Positions 10,310 through 20,695 of a stretch of 64,000 bases of DNA are shown here, one piece after another. Below the pieces are notes generated by a model. That model was given only the letters and a program-made list of their open reading frames with translations, did not search any database and was not told where the DNA came from. Each line of letters starts with the position of its first letter. The stretch's first letter is position 1. The DNA lies in contig MNCI01018134.1 of NCBI GenBank assembly GCA_015680685.1, positions 2,566 through 66,565 on the forward strand, read 5' to 3'. A program made the position numbers and the translations under genes. Origin of the DNA: Gnetum montanum (lineage: Eukaryota; Streptophyta; Gnetopsida; Gnetales; Gnetaceae).

Positions 10310-10525
10310 ATGGTTGGCATGGTGGCCACAACTAAGAGAAGGAAATGCATGTATGAAGGATGGGTTTTATGGGTTTCTCATGTTTTTTTTTTTGCATCAC
10401 ATGTAGTGAGGGGTTGTACTGTTCTAGGGTTTTCTATGCATGGCAAGGGGAAAGGGTTTCCTGGGTATCACACGGGATGCAGGGTAGGGATGAAATGGTT
10501 TTTTTCTCCTTTTGGCCATGGCTGA
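10310..10525 (+). other. Short ORF with good start context, possible first exon
   Basis: The ATG lies in ACCACCATGG, a strong plant/animal start context, and opens MVGMVATTKRRKCMYEGW, followed by 50 residues of no recognised family (71 in all). It lies between the TATA box and the antisense-gene exons, so it could be a 5' exon, but the pattern may be chance. No homology recognised. Confidence 0.25.
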
Positions 10526-10829
10526 GATGGCTATAGCGTGGAATGAGGAAGGAGGGACAATGAGGAATCTAGGGCTAAGGGTCTACCTCTGCTCCCAGTG
10601 GGTATGTAGGTGAGCATCACACATGGGTGAGGTATCATAAGAGGTAGGGGCATGTGGGAAGGCTATAAGGCATTAGAAAGTAGAGCATGACAAAGAGGAT
10701 TAAGTGGTGCTAAGCAATAGAGCATAATGGAGTGGGTAAGGCGACCGTAGGGATCATGGCTATGTCATGCCTAGTACATGTTATGTACGAATTTCCTTAT
10801 TTTGTACTTTAATGTTTACATCTAAATGC

Positions 10830-11190
10830 CTCACTCTAATGCTACACTTTAAGGAGTTAGAAATTTTTTTTGAACTTTCCTATTTGGAGGCTATGCTTCC
10901 AAGAGCATAACCAACAATTAGAAATTTCATGAAATTTTTAAGGGTTACACTCTGCGGGGAGTGTAACTGATAGTTAAGAAATTTTTTCATGTTTTTGAGG
11001 GTTATGCTTTGCAATGTGTGTAACCAACAGTTAGAAAAATTTTGATGTTGAAAAGGGTTACACTTTGCAAGGAGTGTGACTAATAGTTAGAAATTTTATT
11101 TTTCCAAAACCTACATGGGCTACACTCTAGGAGAACATATCTAAGAGTTAGAATTTTTTTTATGCCCATTGGCTACACTAACCAAAGTTT
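10830..11190 (+). repeat. Tandem array of short inverted repeats, about 60-75 bp period
   Basis: Five or six units of the form GGGTTACACTCTGCGGGGAG TGTAACTG followed by AGTTAGAAATTTTT. Each unit pairs TTACACTC with GAGTGTAA. The style is the same as the U3 palindrome arrays of LTRs A and B, but here it sits 0.3-0.6 kb upstream of the antisense-gene exons. Confidence 0.65.
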
Positions 11191-11448
11191 CTAAGTATGA
11201 AAATATAATGTTGAACATGAAAAATGCTAAGTGAAAATGTGAAATGAGGATGTTAGTGTTGTGCCCCATTGAGAACTAGGCATGTCAGATGGGTGTGATA
11301 ATATCCCTTTCCTATAGGATTCATGGAAGAGGCTAAGGGTTTTCTAGTCACACTATTTAACTTCTGCTAATGTTCTAAGCATAATTTTAATGCATTTTTG
11401 TATGCATCCAATGCTAACACTCCACTTTTATTGCTATTGTGGCTACAG

Positions 11449-12246
11449 GGTATTATTGAAGCCCATCCTCGTTGTACTAGAACTAGTGGATATCCTCTAT
11501 CATTTGAGAAAACTTGTACCAAATGCACCTACACCAGACATGCGTGTGGGTTACCAAGTGGTTTAGACCAAGAGCACATGAGTTCCTAGAATTCTTGCTC
11601 CAACACTTCAATGTAATGATGTGGTCACACCTAGCAACGAAAGTGACTATTGTCATCACGAAGACATTGTTGCTTGGGGAAAATTAGGGCATTCTAAGAT
11701 TCATGTTCGATGAGCCTATTGGTAGTGATGGAGCAAGGGGTTTAAGCTAGGGCCCTAGGGGCATTAGGCCTTTATCCAAGATCTAGTAGATGCCAAAGTT
11801 CCAATGCTATAGCAAGAGAAACACCTTGTTTTTTGCTCATTGCATGCTTACCCTATTTCAGAACCCACCTACGATAGTGTATTGAACTAAAGGGCAAGTT
11901 CTTCTATGATTTTTCACACTATCCATTCGATTATAACTCATATGAGAATGCTAACTGCTTATGTCTATTTCCAAATTTACAGTTGGTGCATTTGGCCTTC
12001 ACAGTGAGGAGGGACCCTTGAACTTGACCTACACAACCTTGCATGAATTCTCATCCTTTGAGAATATCTATGTGGCAATGATTGAACAGATTGTATTTGA
12101 CCTAGTAGAATACCCTTGTCAATACCCTAAGGCCTATGAGAGGTGTTAAACCTATCGTTGGTTAGATGTTGAATGGATGATTAGTGTACCCAATGTGGAG
12201 GAGGTCTCAATCCCACCACCGCCATCTCACACACCATTCGTGCCAT
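11449..12246 (+). pseudogene. HAD/FCP1-like phosphatase segment of the antisense gene (frameshifted)
   Basis: After a possible splice acceptor (GGCTACAG at 11448), the + strand reads KPILVVLELVDILYHLRK, resembling the HAD motif I region (LLVLDLNGxL). One frame over comes RPRAHEFLEFLLQHFNVMMW then LLLGEN and RFMFDEPIG, close to the FCP1/NLI-interacting-factor pattern RPG..EFL.FL...F.V..WS. Later, KGKFFYDFSHYPFDYNSYEN resembles the stretch before the final acidic motif. MSISKFTVGAFG...TLHEFSSFENIYVAMIEQ and YRWLDVEWM follow to a GT donor at 12247. The catalytic DxDxT is not intact. Similarity is judged by eye, so this is a probable rather than certain family call. Confidence 0.45.
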
Positions 12247-12327
12247 GTAAGTAGTTCATTTTTTTGCTCTTATGCATTTGCTGATTTGCTTTTCTCATGA
12301 TGCTAACTTTGCTTTTTCCTATTGTAG

Positions 12328-14955
12328 CTACGATCACTTCATGAGAGGTCACAATGGTTGCGACAGGCCACATTAAGACCACCCTCATCATGAAGTATGG
12401 TAATGTTGAGGGTATGTAGTGTTGGTTGTGCCATGAGGTCCCAACGAAGTTTACTAGCAAGCTTTAGTGAGCTAGGCTAATGGACCTTTTCTTGGCCCTT
12501 AGACAGGGCATCCCAATGGCCAAAATGGTTGCAATCATTAACTCTTTTAGTGAGAGCACTAGTTGTTTTATCACACATGCCTATGGTGTGTGGACGGTTT
12601 TTGACCTCATAGATGATTTATTTGCAAACCTCTTTGGCCTTCCCTTTGAGGGCCCATCAATTGCCAAAAAATCCAACAAAGAGGTAGACCACAGAGAGGA
12701 TGTTGAGGAGTGGCCAGGGGCTTCTATGTGCCACAAAGGCATATTCATCAAGGATGTGAGATTGCCTATGGTCCACCAATTCTAACCACTCTTTTGTGCC
12801 TATGCATTCTTGAAGCTACTCTTCCAAGGAAAAATTCTTGGGGTGGAGTAGGCTTGGGTGATGAGAAACATGTTAGAGGAAGGCATGCGGTACAATTGAG
12901 CTTCCTACCTTGCCAGTGACCTATGCACCAAAATCATCAAGTTGTGCCACAACCTCTAGGTGAGGTCACATTTGCACTTTGTGTTCTTCATAGGATGCCT
13001 ATGAAGTTTCATGAAGTTCTTGGTGGTTTAGGAGGATGGGGAATGAGCTATGCAGGACCACAAGGAACTCTCTAGGCCATGAATCTAACACTTTTTCACT
13101 ACCACATGGTAATAGGACCCCCTAGAGGTGATTGGTGAGTTGTTTTCTGTAATGACTAGAGGACACTTGGGACGATCTTATCACTTGCATGATAGTGTAG
13201 GTGAGGTGCCATTGGCTAATACTAGGAATGTGGCTAGAGGGGTGTGACTCATTGTTGAGGTACTGGGATCATTTAAGATAAAAATTAAAAAGCCACATCT
13301 CATGGAGGAGCCTATACAAGAGGTGGAGGAGAGTGACAGAAAGATCCACTTAGGGTTTTATGATTTTCATTCAAGAATTGCAGGTGAGTATAAGTCATTG
13401 GATGTCACTATACTATGCTATGGTGAATTACTATAGTAATCTTGGAAATGCTAATCCTAACCTATGTGAATTATTAAATGTAGGCAAGAGGGCTTCCACA
13501 ATAGTAGTAGAGCTTGTAGCAGATGATGTCCCTCCTCAAAATGAGGAACAAGCACTAAAGGAAGAGTAGCAAGAGGTCACAGAGGTCTTATAGCAATTAG
13601 AGGAGGAAGGGTTGCTTTAGCTAGATGAGGATGAGTTTGATAATTTCTTTGATGGTGTGTAGATGGGCAATCCCCCTACTCTCACATCTAAGGGCTTGTT
13701 GGATAGGAGCTTTGCATCACCATCTATTATTTCTCTTTTTAACTCTTACATATTTGGCTATTTGATAATTGCTAAATGTGTTGTATCATAGTCGTAGGTG
13801 TTTCCATCGATGATCTAGTATATACCTCCACTTTTTGCATGTAGTCGTGGGTGGAAGCACCTAATAAGTGCACCTTCATGAAAGGCCAAGTTGAAGACAT
13901 GGTGGACTGCATATATCAGATGGATCCTAAGATTGATATGTCTATGTTTGCCTACTTTGCCTTACCAATTTGTTACTTAGTCTATGGATAATGTTGTTTT
14001 GCCTATTGTATGCCAATAGGTTCCAAGCTTTGGTGGGACCTAAGAAGCATGGCTAGAGTTGATGCCATCCCTAAGTTTTCCCCTATAGTGGAGTAAGTGC
14101 CCCATTGTGTGTACAATAAGGCAAGCAAGTATGTGCTCTCATGTGTGAGAGCATTATGGGAATGTAGGTGCACTAACGAGCATCTATGGAAGTGGGTGCA
14201 TGAGCTCTAAGACAAGGGAGTGAGCCAAGATGCTAACTTGGAGGACTTGCAAGCCCACTATGATTTCCTAGTGGATCATGAGTAAGGGAATGGTACCTAG
14301 CAAACAACCGATATTGACTATGCTAGGTATTGGTTAGCCATTCATGGTAAAAATGAGGCCACTCAAGAGGTGATTGAGTAGTGGCTACAAATGGACCTAC
14401 TAGCCAAGAAAAACTAAGAATGGAAGGACTACAATGCTAAGGTGTACCAATGGAATCAAACTTAGAAAAATCATAAATAAGGATCAGTCCATGGAGTGTC
14501 ATTTTTGCTACATGTTCCTTGATGCAATTTCCATAATGCAAGCCTATGAATTGTTTGCTAGCAATGTAGTGCTAAGTGGGACCCCTAAGAGACACATTGC
14601 TATACCTTCAAGAGAGGTTTCCTCTGCCACATTTTCATTAGGGCCACCCACATGGATAGCCATGGAAAAAGGCAAGACCCTCATGGGCATTGACTTTGGC
14701 AAGGAGGATTGGACGTAGCTATCGAAGGTAGAGATCCTCCAATACTTGGAGGTGGGCCTCAGTAGAATGCTTCTAGATGTGGATGCGGGCCCCTCTTAGG
14801 ATGGTTTGGTTTGAATTTTTTTTATTTATTTTGTGATAATTTTGCATGTCACTTATTTGTTAGCTAATTTTTTTATTTCATTTTTCCTTAAGTAGGTTTT
14901 GGGCAGTGGCATAGGCCCCAGTGGAGTAGCAAAGGAAGAGAAAGAGAAACTGTAG
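12328..14955 (+). pseudogene. Antisense multi-exon gene, copy 1 (unknown retroelement-associated protein)
   Basis: Family not recognised. The + strand has GT-AG intron borders: 12247-12327 (GTAAGT...TATTGTAG) and 13384-13483 (CAG/GTGAGT...TGTAG). Exons encode KTTLIMKYGNVEGM, MDLFLALRQGIPMAKMVAII, FDLIDDLFANLFGLPFEGPS, SYLASDLCTKIIKLCHNL, an acidic stretch (LDEDEFDNFFDGV), FMKGQVEDMVDCIYQMD, a helical charged region, WIAMEKGKTLMGIDF and EILQYLEVGLS. The last exon has SGIGPSGVAKEE and stops at 14953-14955. Almost every segment has a counterpart in the same order at 31975-34565. A vague likeness to plant mobile-domain proteins (xLFGLPxEG) is inference only. It lies between RT and protease of element B, on the opposite strand, and carries many TAG stops. 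Confidence 0.65.
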
Positions 14956-15540
14956 CCTCCACCAAATACCGCTAGCTGAGCATCCCAAGATGTAGCCCTA
15001 CTATTGGGAAGTTTTGCATTTTTGACAATTTTTTTATATACACTTGAGCTATATATTTCATTAATGATTTCATGGAAATGTAATGGTGATTCATATATCA
15101 ATTTTTTGTAGTTTGTGTAATGTTGTGGGAAGTCTAACTTGTGGTTGATTGGTGTGAGTAGGTCCCTTGTGGGCCCATGCTAGTTTAGGGCCATGGTGGA
15201 AGGGCCATTGCTAGTTTAAGGTCATTTTAGGCCATGAGGATGCAAGAAAGGCTACCAATTTTAGGCCATGGTGGGTCCTAGAAATGTTGCCATTTTTAGG
15301 CCATGCGATAGTTTAGGGCCTTTTTGGGCCATAGCACAAAAGGAAGCAAGTTGCTAGTTTTAGGCCTTAACAGACCACATGAATTTTTTTTTTATGTTTT
15401 AGTGTTTTCTAATGCATGAAAGGGCTAAATAGAACTGCATAAACTAAAGAAATGAAATAACCAATGCAAGATGCAAGTAACTATGCAAATGTAACTACAC
15501 AAGAAAAAGACATGCAAATGAACTAAGGGGATACCTTAGT
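14956..15540 (-). repeat. Spacer with TTTTAGGCC-type repeats next to protease of B
   Basis: At 15160-15385 a degenerate unit of about 40-45 bp recurs (CTAGTTTAGGGCCATGGTGG, CAATTTTAGGCCATGGTGGG, TAGTTTTAGGCCTTAACAG). It resembles the element's 3'UTR repeat with GGCC in place of GTC. A shorter version lies at 34900-35000, again between the antisense gene and protease. No gene seen in the rest. Confidence 0.6.
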
Positions 15541-15599
15541 CATGTAATTATTTCCTAATCCAATGTGGGTTAAGAGGTCCATAATCCCTGGGAGGCATA

Positions 15600-16200
15600 A
15601 GATGATACTCACCTAGACCTTCATTAGTGGTGCTAAAGGGAAATTCTTCCTAGAGAGCTTCCTCACTAAGGTTGCTTGCTTTGTTTGGTTGCTCAAATGG
15701 GTCAACTGGACAAAGTTGGCTTTCATCCCAAATGGGTGGCATGTCATCGGAGAACTCTACTTTCGACCCTTGCTCTACATCAACATTGTTGATGGTTGAG
15801 GGAGATGTGTTGTAGCCATATATGATCACTTCTTTGCCTTCATAGGAAAGGTCTATCTCTTATGGATGGGTGAAGAGATGGCCTATAATTGGGCTAGCTA
15901 GGACCTCCCCAAGATCAAGTTGCACTTGGGCATCTCTTTGATGAAAATGAACTCAGTAGTAGTGGAAAATTTCTCCACTACCACGAAAGCTATCATAACC
16001 ATTCCCTTCATGACAACACATGACCCATTAAAGGATTTTAGACATGTTGTATTGGTTGGCTTGATCTAGTCAGTGAGACTAAGTTTGTCAATGACTAGGA
16101 ATGGGATGACATTGGTGGTCACCCCATCATCGACATGCATGCTATGGATTCTACACTACCTTACATGAATGATTATGAACATTGGTGCAAAACATCAAGG
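15600..16200 (-). pseudogene. Retropepsin-like protease of element B
   Basis: The - strand reads MHVDDGVTTNVIPFLVIDKL, then KSFNGSC, TEFIFIKEMPKCNLILGRS.LAQL.AISSPIH and an acidic tail. This is the pattern of Tat protease: active-site loop (here DDG rather than D-S/T-G), then the conserved LGRPWL...AI.S..H motif. Protease would cleave the Gag-Pol polyprotein. Stops interrupt it. Region C has the same protein at 35410-35905. Confidence 0.75.
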
Positions 16201-16849
16201 GTGTTGAACTTGATTTCTAAGTTGTAGGGGGAAGCATCATAGCATGAATGGCTTCTTCATATGCTAGAAGAATAAAGGTTAACATGTACACTAATGCTTC
16301 ATAGTGAATAAAGGAGGTCATCACTAGGTCATACAGGCTCAAAGTTATGTTCTTTTGTTTTAGAGCCTACTTGACCTATGCCAATGTGTCTATGAAGTAT
16401 TTTCTATTGTCTGCTACTTTGCTAGCTGTTACTTCCTCCATGTGGCCCAAGAGATGGATCTCCCAGGGAGGAGATTTAGACTTTGCTTATGTGGCTGGAT
16501 TTTGAGCCTCAGTACTTGATTTTTGGTTGCTTGCACTTACATTGGCATCCTAAGACAATGAGGCCATGGGGATGGTGGACAAGGGGATAGGCTTAGGAGG
16601 ATATAACTCCATATGTTCCCTAATCATCTTGTTGGTGAGGTGCTTGTCAGGCCTCCTAGGTTGTAGTTTAGACTGTCTATCATTGTGTGTGAGATGGGGC
16701 TTTGAGTGGGTAGGGTGTGATGCAGTCTCCACCTGTAAATCCCAAGTAAGTGAGGGGTCTACACGTCATGGAACCCTAATGACAAAGGATGTCTAGGTTG
16801 CTATTGCCACAACATGATATGGGGCCCTAACCACAAAGGGTGTCATGAG

Positions 16850-19150
16850 TGCCTAAGGTGGTGCTCTAATGACAAAAGGGGATTGTAGACTGGTTGATGC
16901 CAAGGCTCCAATGTTACCAGAGGGCACATGAACCATAAATGGTTCATGTGCTAGTTTTGCATTTTCATCAATGCTGATGGCATTGATAACATAGCCTACA
17001 CTATTAGTGTTAATAGGGTCTTTGTAGACCTTCATTGGCTGGTTTTCTAGGCAAACAGGATTGCTATTATCAAGGACCAATTTACCGTGATCAATCATGC
17101 ACTGAATGTCATCCATTAAGGCCAAGTAGTAATATATATCATGGCTATGCAGTTGGTGATAGTTGCAAAACCAGTCCAACCTGAAGTTTTTAGGAACTAG
17201 GGGCTTGCCTAACATGGCTACTAAGTGGCCTCTAAGGACCTTGTAGTATTACTCATGGTGCTTGCGAGTGTCCTCAAACATATGCTTATGCTGGAATGCA
17301 CCAATCATAAAGCAATTGGTCCAAAAGCTTAAATAGGTTAATGGGTAGTGGGGTATACTTTGAGAAATCCTTGCACTCAAAGTTTGGCCTTAAGGCAACT
17401 TGCCTCATAGCTACTGATGGTGTGCACTAGTTAGTTCCCATAGCACTAGAGCTAGATGCTTTATTGTTGTTGGTTGAGGCCTTAGGCAACTTGGCCATTG
17501 GTTTAGCATTGTTGGGCTTAGCCTCATCAGCCACCACTACAACAATTGCAATTTCTTTTCCCTTTTTCTTGTCCTTCTTCACATGTGCATTCTTGTAGGG
17601 CACATAGGCTATGTCCTTATTGGCCTCCACCACATCCTGGATGCTCTTTGTTTGAGAAAAGGCTTGGTTCAAGGAGCATGAGGATAGATAGTACAACTTT
17701 GACTTAATGAAGTCATTTACTACACCCTTAAAGATGGCTAGAAAGTAGGTCTTTGCTATTGGCTCATGGATTTTGTTGAGTGTAGTGCTCCAATGTTGAA
17801 CGAACTTTTACATGGGCTCTAGAGGACCTTGCTTGATGTCCATCAATTGATTTAGGATGGCTTCAGGCTTCAAGTTGTACTTGAAGGAAGTCACAAAGTG
17901 ATTAAGAAATTATTCCAAGGTAGATATGGAAGCCCTAGGAAGCACATGGTACTAGTCAAGCACCTTTCTAGTTAAGGACATGGTGAAGACATAGATGATC
18001 ACATGTGGCCATGCTTGTAGAAGTAGGCATTTAGAGCGGAAAGTCATGAGGTGGGCAATGGGGTCCCCTTCATCATTATAATTGGTGAACTAGGGAATTT
18101 GGAACCTAGAAGGTAGGGTTAGTGATGGAACTATAGGATTTATGGGATCATCTTGGCAAAAGTCCATCAAATGGACCATTTTGGAGTTAGTAGCTTTAGT
18201 AGCTTTAATCTACTTAACTTCTTCAGTTAACATTTGGATGAGCTGAAATGCCTAGTTCAAACTTAGGGAAGATGCAATGGGTTGCATCAGTTGCATTGCC
18301 TATTGTGCTATTTGAGCAGCCCATAGCCCTATTATGGGCTATGTGACCATGTGGAATGCTTGTTGCATGTGTGGCCATTGTGCCATAGACACAAAGGTTG
18401 TGATCCATCATGTGGTTATGGCTTGCACTGTTATGGGAGGTGCCAATGAGATAGGTGGGATGAAGGACACCTAGCTCATGTATGGCTAAGAGAAGGGCAC
18501 CATGTGCACATATGGATGTGTTGGCATCATAGATGGAAACATGGAAGATTGTGCAAACTAGGCTAAGATGATGAAGGAAAGGATGATAGATGGTCCCACA
18601 CCTTGGTGTACTTGTAGTACTTGGTGGCTTATCACCACAGGCATGGACCTGGGAGGTAAGAGTGACATCACTACCTCAAAAAGGTAGATGAATGGGATTG
18701 GTGTGGGATGAAACTAGAAATAGGCTACTAGACAGAGGCATAAAAAGGGTTCTCCAAACAAGTCTCAAATTCATCTTGCCCATCCTAAAAGAGCTCATCA
18801 TAGTTTGTTGCTATGTCATGCTTATTAGGTCCACTCGTTCTAATGAGTTGGTCTAGTAATCACCAAAAGTTGTCGATAAGTGGAATGAAAGCATTAGGTG
18901 TAAGGACCAATTCCCTTCCATTTTAGTGTATAATCTCAAAGGTTCACTTAGTGTCTAGTTCTTGGAAATCTAGGGATAGACCTACCTAAATTTTTGCATA
19001 CAGAAAGTTGTATTTTTCATCATTGAGCACCATGTGCTTAAGCGGTTGATTGCCCAATCTAAGTTATTGCCATTGTGCCAATACGGGACTGGGTGGGGTA
19101 TCAATCTCTACTACTTGCTAGATAGGGTGGGTAACCTCTGTGCTTAGAAA
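16850..19150 (-). pseudogene. Gag polyprotein of element B, decayed
   Basis: The clearest part (17215-16853) reads PKNFRLDWFCNYHQLHSHDI...LMDDIQCMIDHGKL, matching the degenerate zinc knuckle of Tat gag (C..H...GHDT..C..L...I..LID). A linker follows with NQPMKVYKDPIN and HEPFMVHVPSG. Upstream (17696-17427) lies a Lys-rich then Ala/Ser-rich stretch. The N-terminal region to about 19150 is recognised by similarity to 38880-36860, the gag of element C, with frequent stops. Gag would form the particle and bind RNA. Confidence 0.75.
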
Positions 19151-19638
19151 AAAGGTTGAAGGTTGCATGGGATCCATGCTACTATGCTATGTAAAAATGT
19201 AAGAAATGATAGTGCTAAATGAAAAATGGCCAAGTGCAGAGAATGCTGGAAAAATGGCTAAGTAAACAAGTGCTAAGAAACTATGAAAACAAGCTAAAAA
19301 TGGCTAAAAAATGCTGCTAAAAAAATTGACAAATTCTAGTGTTACACTCGCTATGTTGGAGGTTGCTACGCTTTCACTAAGAACTTATTACGATCTCCAA
19401 AGCATTCAGAGTTTTGAACACAATAGATATGCTTGGGCTTTCATCCTGCAGGGTTCTAGTGGAATCAACAGTTGTTACCAATCTATACCAATTGATTCAT
19501 AGATAACTCCTATGCTAGCCTAGGATCTAGCTACTACCATGGTAGGTCCACAGGGGTGTTACATCTATGCTAGCTTGAAACTAGTAACAAAGGTACAAAA
19601 AGCACACGGGACTAACATTGAATGCAAAAGAAATGGTA

Positions 19639-19657
19639 GGCCCTCCTTCTAGCACCA
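19639..19657 (-). promoter_or_regulatory. Primer-binding site of element B
   Basis: Reads TGGTGCTAGAAGGAGGGCC on the - strand, starting 5 nt inside the LTR edge at 19663. Nearly the same sequence stands next to the LTRs of C (39824-39842), C2 (about 41488-41505) and D (52131-52149). The tRNA cannot be named with confidence from sequence alone. Confidence 0.7.
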
Positions 19658-19662
19658 AAAAC

Positions 19663-20205
19663 TATGATGACTAAAAAGGTCAGTGGCTAGAACACTGAGA
19701 GGTTAGTAGACATATAGCCTAACCCTGAGTCAATGTGAGAGCCATGCTAGAAATAGAGATGGGGTGCCCTAAACAATCTTGTCAATTGAATAGGGACTTA
19801 CAAGGTGTTACAACAAACGCATGCAAAATGAGTTTATACAGTGTTAGCATTGGGCACCAGGGTCTACCAAGCTAGATTGTAGTAGGGTGTCCTAGCTCGA
19901 GAATGGTGGTGTAAACATGGAAATGCATACAAAATAGGAAGAAAACATGAGTGCTATGCTAAATTCCAAAGAAAGAGCACTTGAAAATGCAATAGAACTT
20001 GAGAATGGAAATGCACCACCCCAAACGGAGGGAGTGTAGCAATTGCAAGAAAAGAGGTAAGAGTGGTACGTAATGTACAAGTAGGCACAATGGCAACATA
20101 GCAGTGTAGTCATAGTCTCTAGGGTGTCTAGGCTATGGAACTAATGGCTACCATGGGGAATGAACATGTTGAGTTGGCTACTACAATGTTCCATGGGCAA
20201 AGCTA
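19663..20205 (-). mobile_element. 5' LTR remnant of element B (R-U5 part)
   Basis: Aligns with 3812-4345 over some 520 bp (for example ATGCATACAAAATAGGAAGA, GAGTGCTATGCTAAATTCCA, AGGTAAGAGTGGTACGTAAT, GGCTATGGAACTAATGGC). Similarity stops at about 20205, while LTR 3812-6678 continues for 2.3 kb more, so the U3 is lost or replaced here. Confidence 0.75.
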
Positions 20206-20695
20206 CGTGGCCCTCACTAGGGTTAACATAGACTATGTTGGCTTGTGTGGCCCTTTACAAGGCCTATGAAGGCCTCACCAAGTCCTATGTAGCTCTTACC
20301 AAGGTTTCCATAGCCCTTGGTAGGGCCTACACGGCACAAGTGGTCATATGCATATCAACAATACATAGGAGATCAAGGATTTCCTTGTAGTAACATTGGA
20401 GAAGGTGGCAATTCTTGGCACTGGTGGTGTCTATCGTGTGTTAGAGGAGGTGATGATTCTTGGCATTGGTAGTGTCCACGGTGCATCAAAGGAGATGAAA
20501 ATTCTCAACGTTGGTAGTATTCATGATGCATCAAAGGTGGTGATGATCCTTGATGTTGATGATATCCATGGTGCATCAAAAGGGACAATGATTCTTGGCA
20601 TTGGTCATGTCCATAATGTGTCAAAAGGGATGATGATCCTTAGCACTGGTAGTATCCATGATTCATCAAAACAATGATGATTTTGAGTGTTAATG
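20206..20695 (+). repeat. Tandem repeats: 45-bp unit encoding a 15-residue repeat
   Basis: From 20396 about six units of 45 bp (like GATGATTCTTGGCATTGGTA + GTGTCCACGGTGCATCAAAG + G) run in one open frame. They encode repeats such as VMILGIGSVHGASKE, MKILNVGSIHDASKV and MMILSTGSIHDSSKQ, 93 codons in all. The frame stays open because 45 is divisible by 3, so translation is doubtful. 20206-20335 before it is a looser repeat of GGCCCTCACTAGGG and CCTATGAAGGCCTCACC motifs. Confidence 0.7.

Larger units (their letters stand above)
9451..11448. other. Spacer between RT and the antisense gene in element B
   Basis: No retroelement protein seen on the - strand. On the + strand it holds a TATA box (9912), a polypyrimidine run (about 10195-10240), an ATG in good context at 10310 and a hairpin-like tandem array (10830-11190). 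Around 9620-9700, copies of the GTTTTAGGCCTTGGTAGGCC-type motif recur; the same motif is seen at 15160-15385 and 34900-35000. It may be the promoter and 5' part of the + strand gene, or another LTR-like unit. Confidence 0.45.
3812..20205 (-). mobile_element. Element B: decayed Tat/Ogre-type retrotransposon carrying an antisense gene
   Basis: On the - strand the order is 5' LTR remnant (20205-19663), primer-binding site (19657-19639), gag (about 19150-16850), protease (about 16200-15600), a 6-kb interval with a spliced gene on the opposite strand (14955-11449), RT (9450-8705), integrase (8704-7434), tandem-repeat 3'UTR (7425-7090) and 3' LTR (6678-3812). The two LTR remnants align over about 520 bp (3828-4345 with 19676-20205), starting from the same terminal sequence. 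Integrase and 3'UTR repeats match element A. It is old: CpG-poor, many stops and a pol deletion. Confidence 0.8.

Noticed and set aside
3812-20205. Treating the antisense gene in B as a simple nested insertion of another LTR element
   Set aside because: No LTR pair or target duplication was found around it, and element C has the same gene at the same side of protease; an insertion in the common ancestor remains possible.
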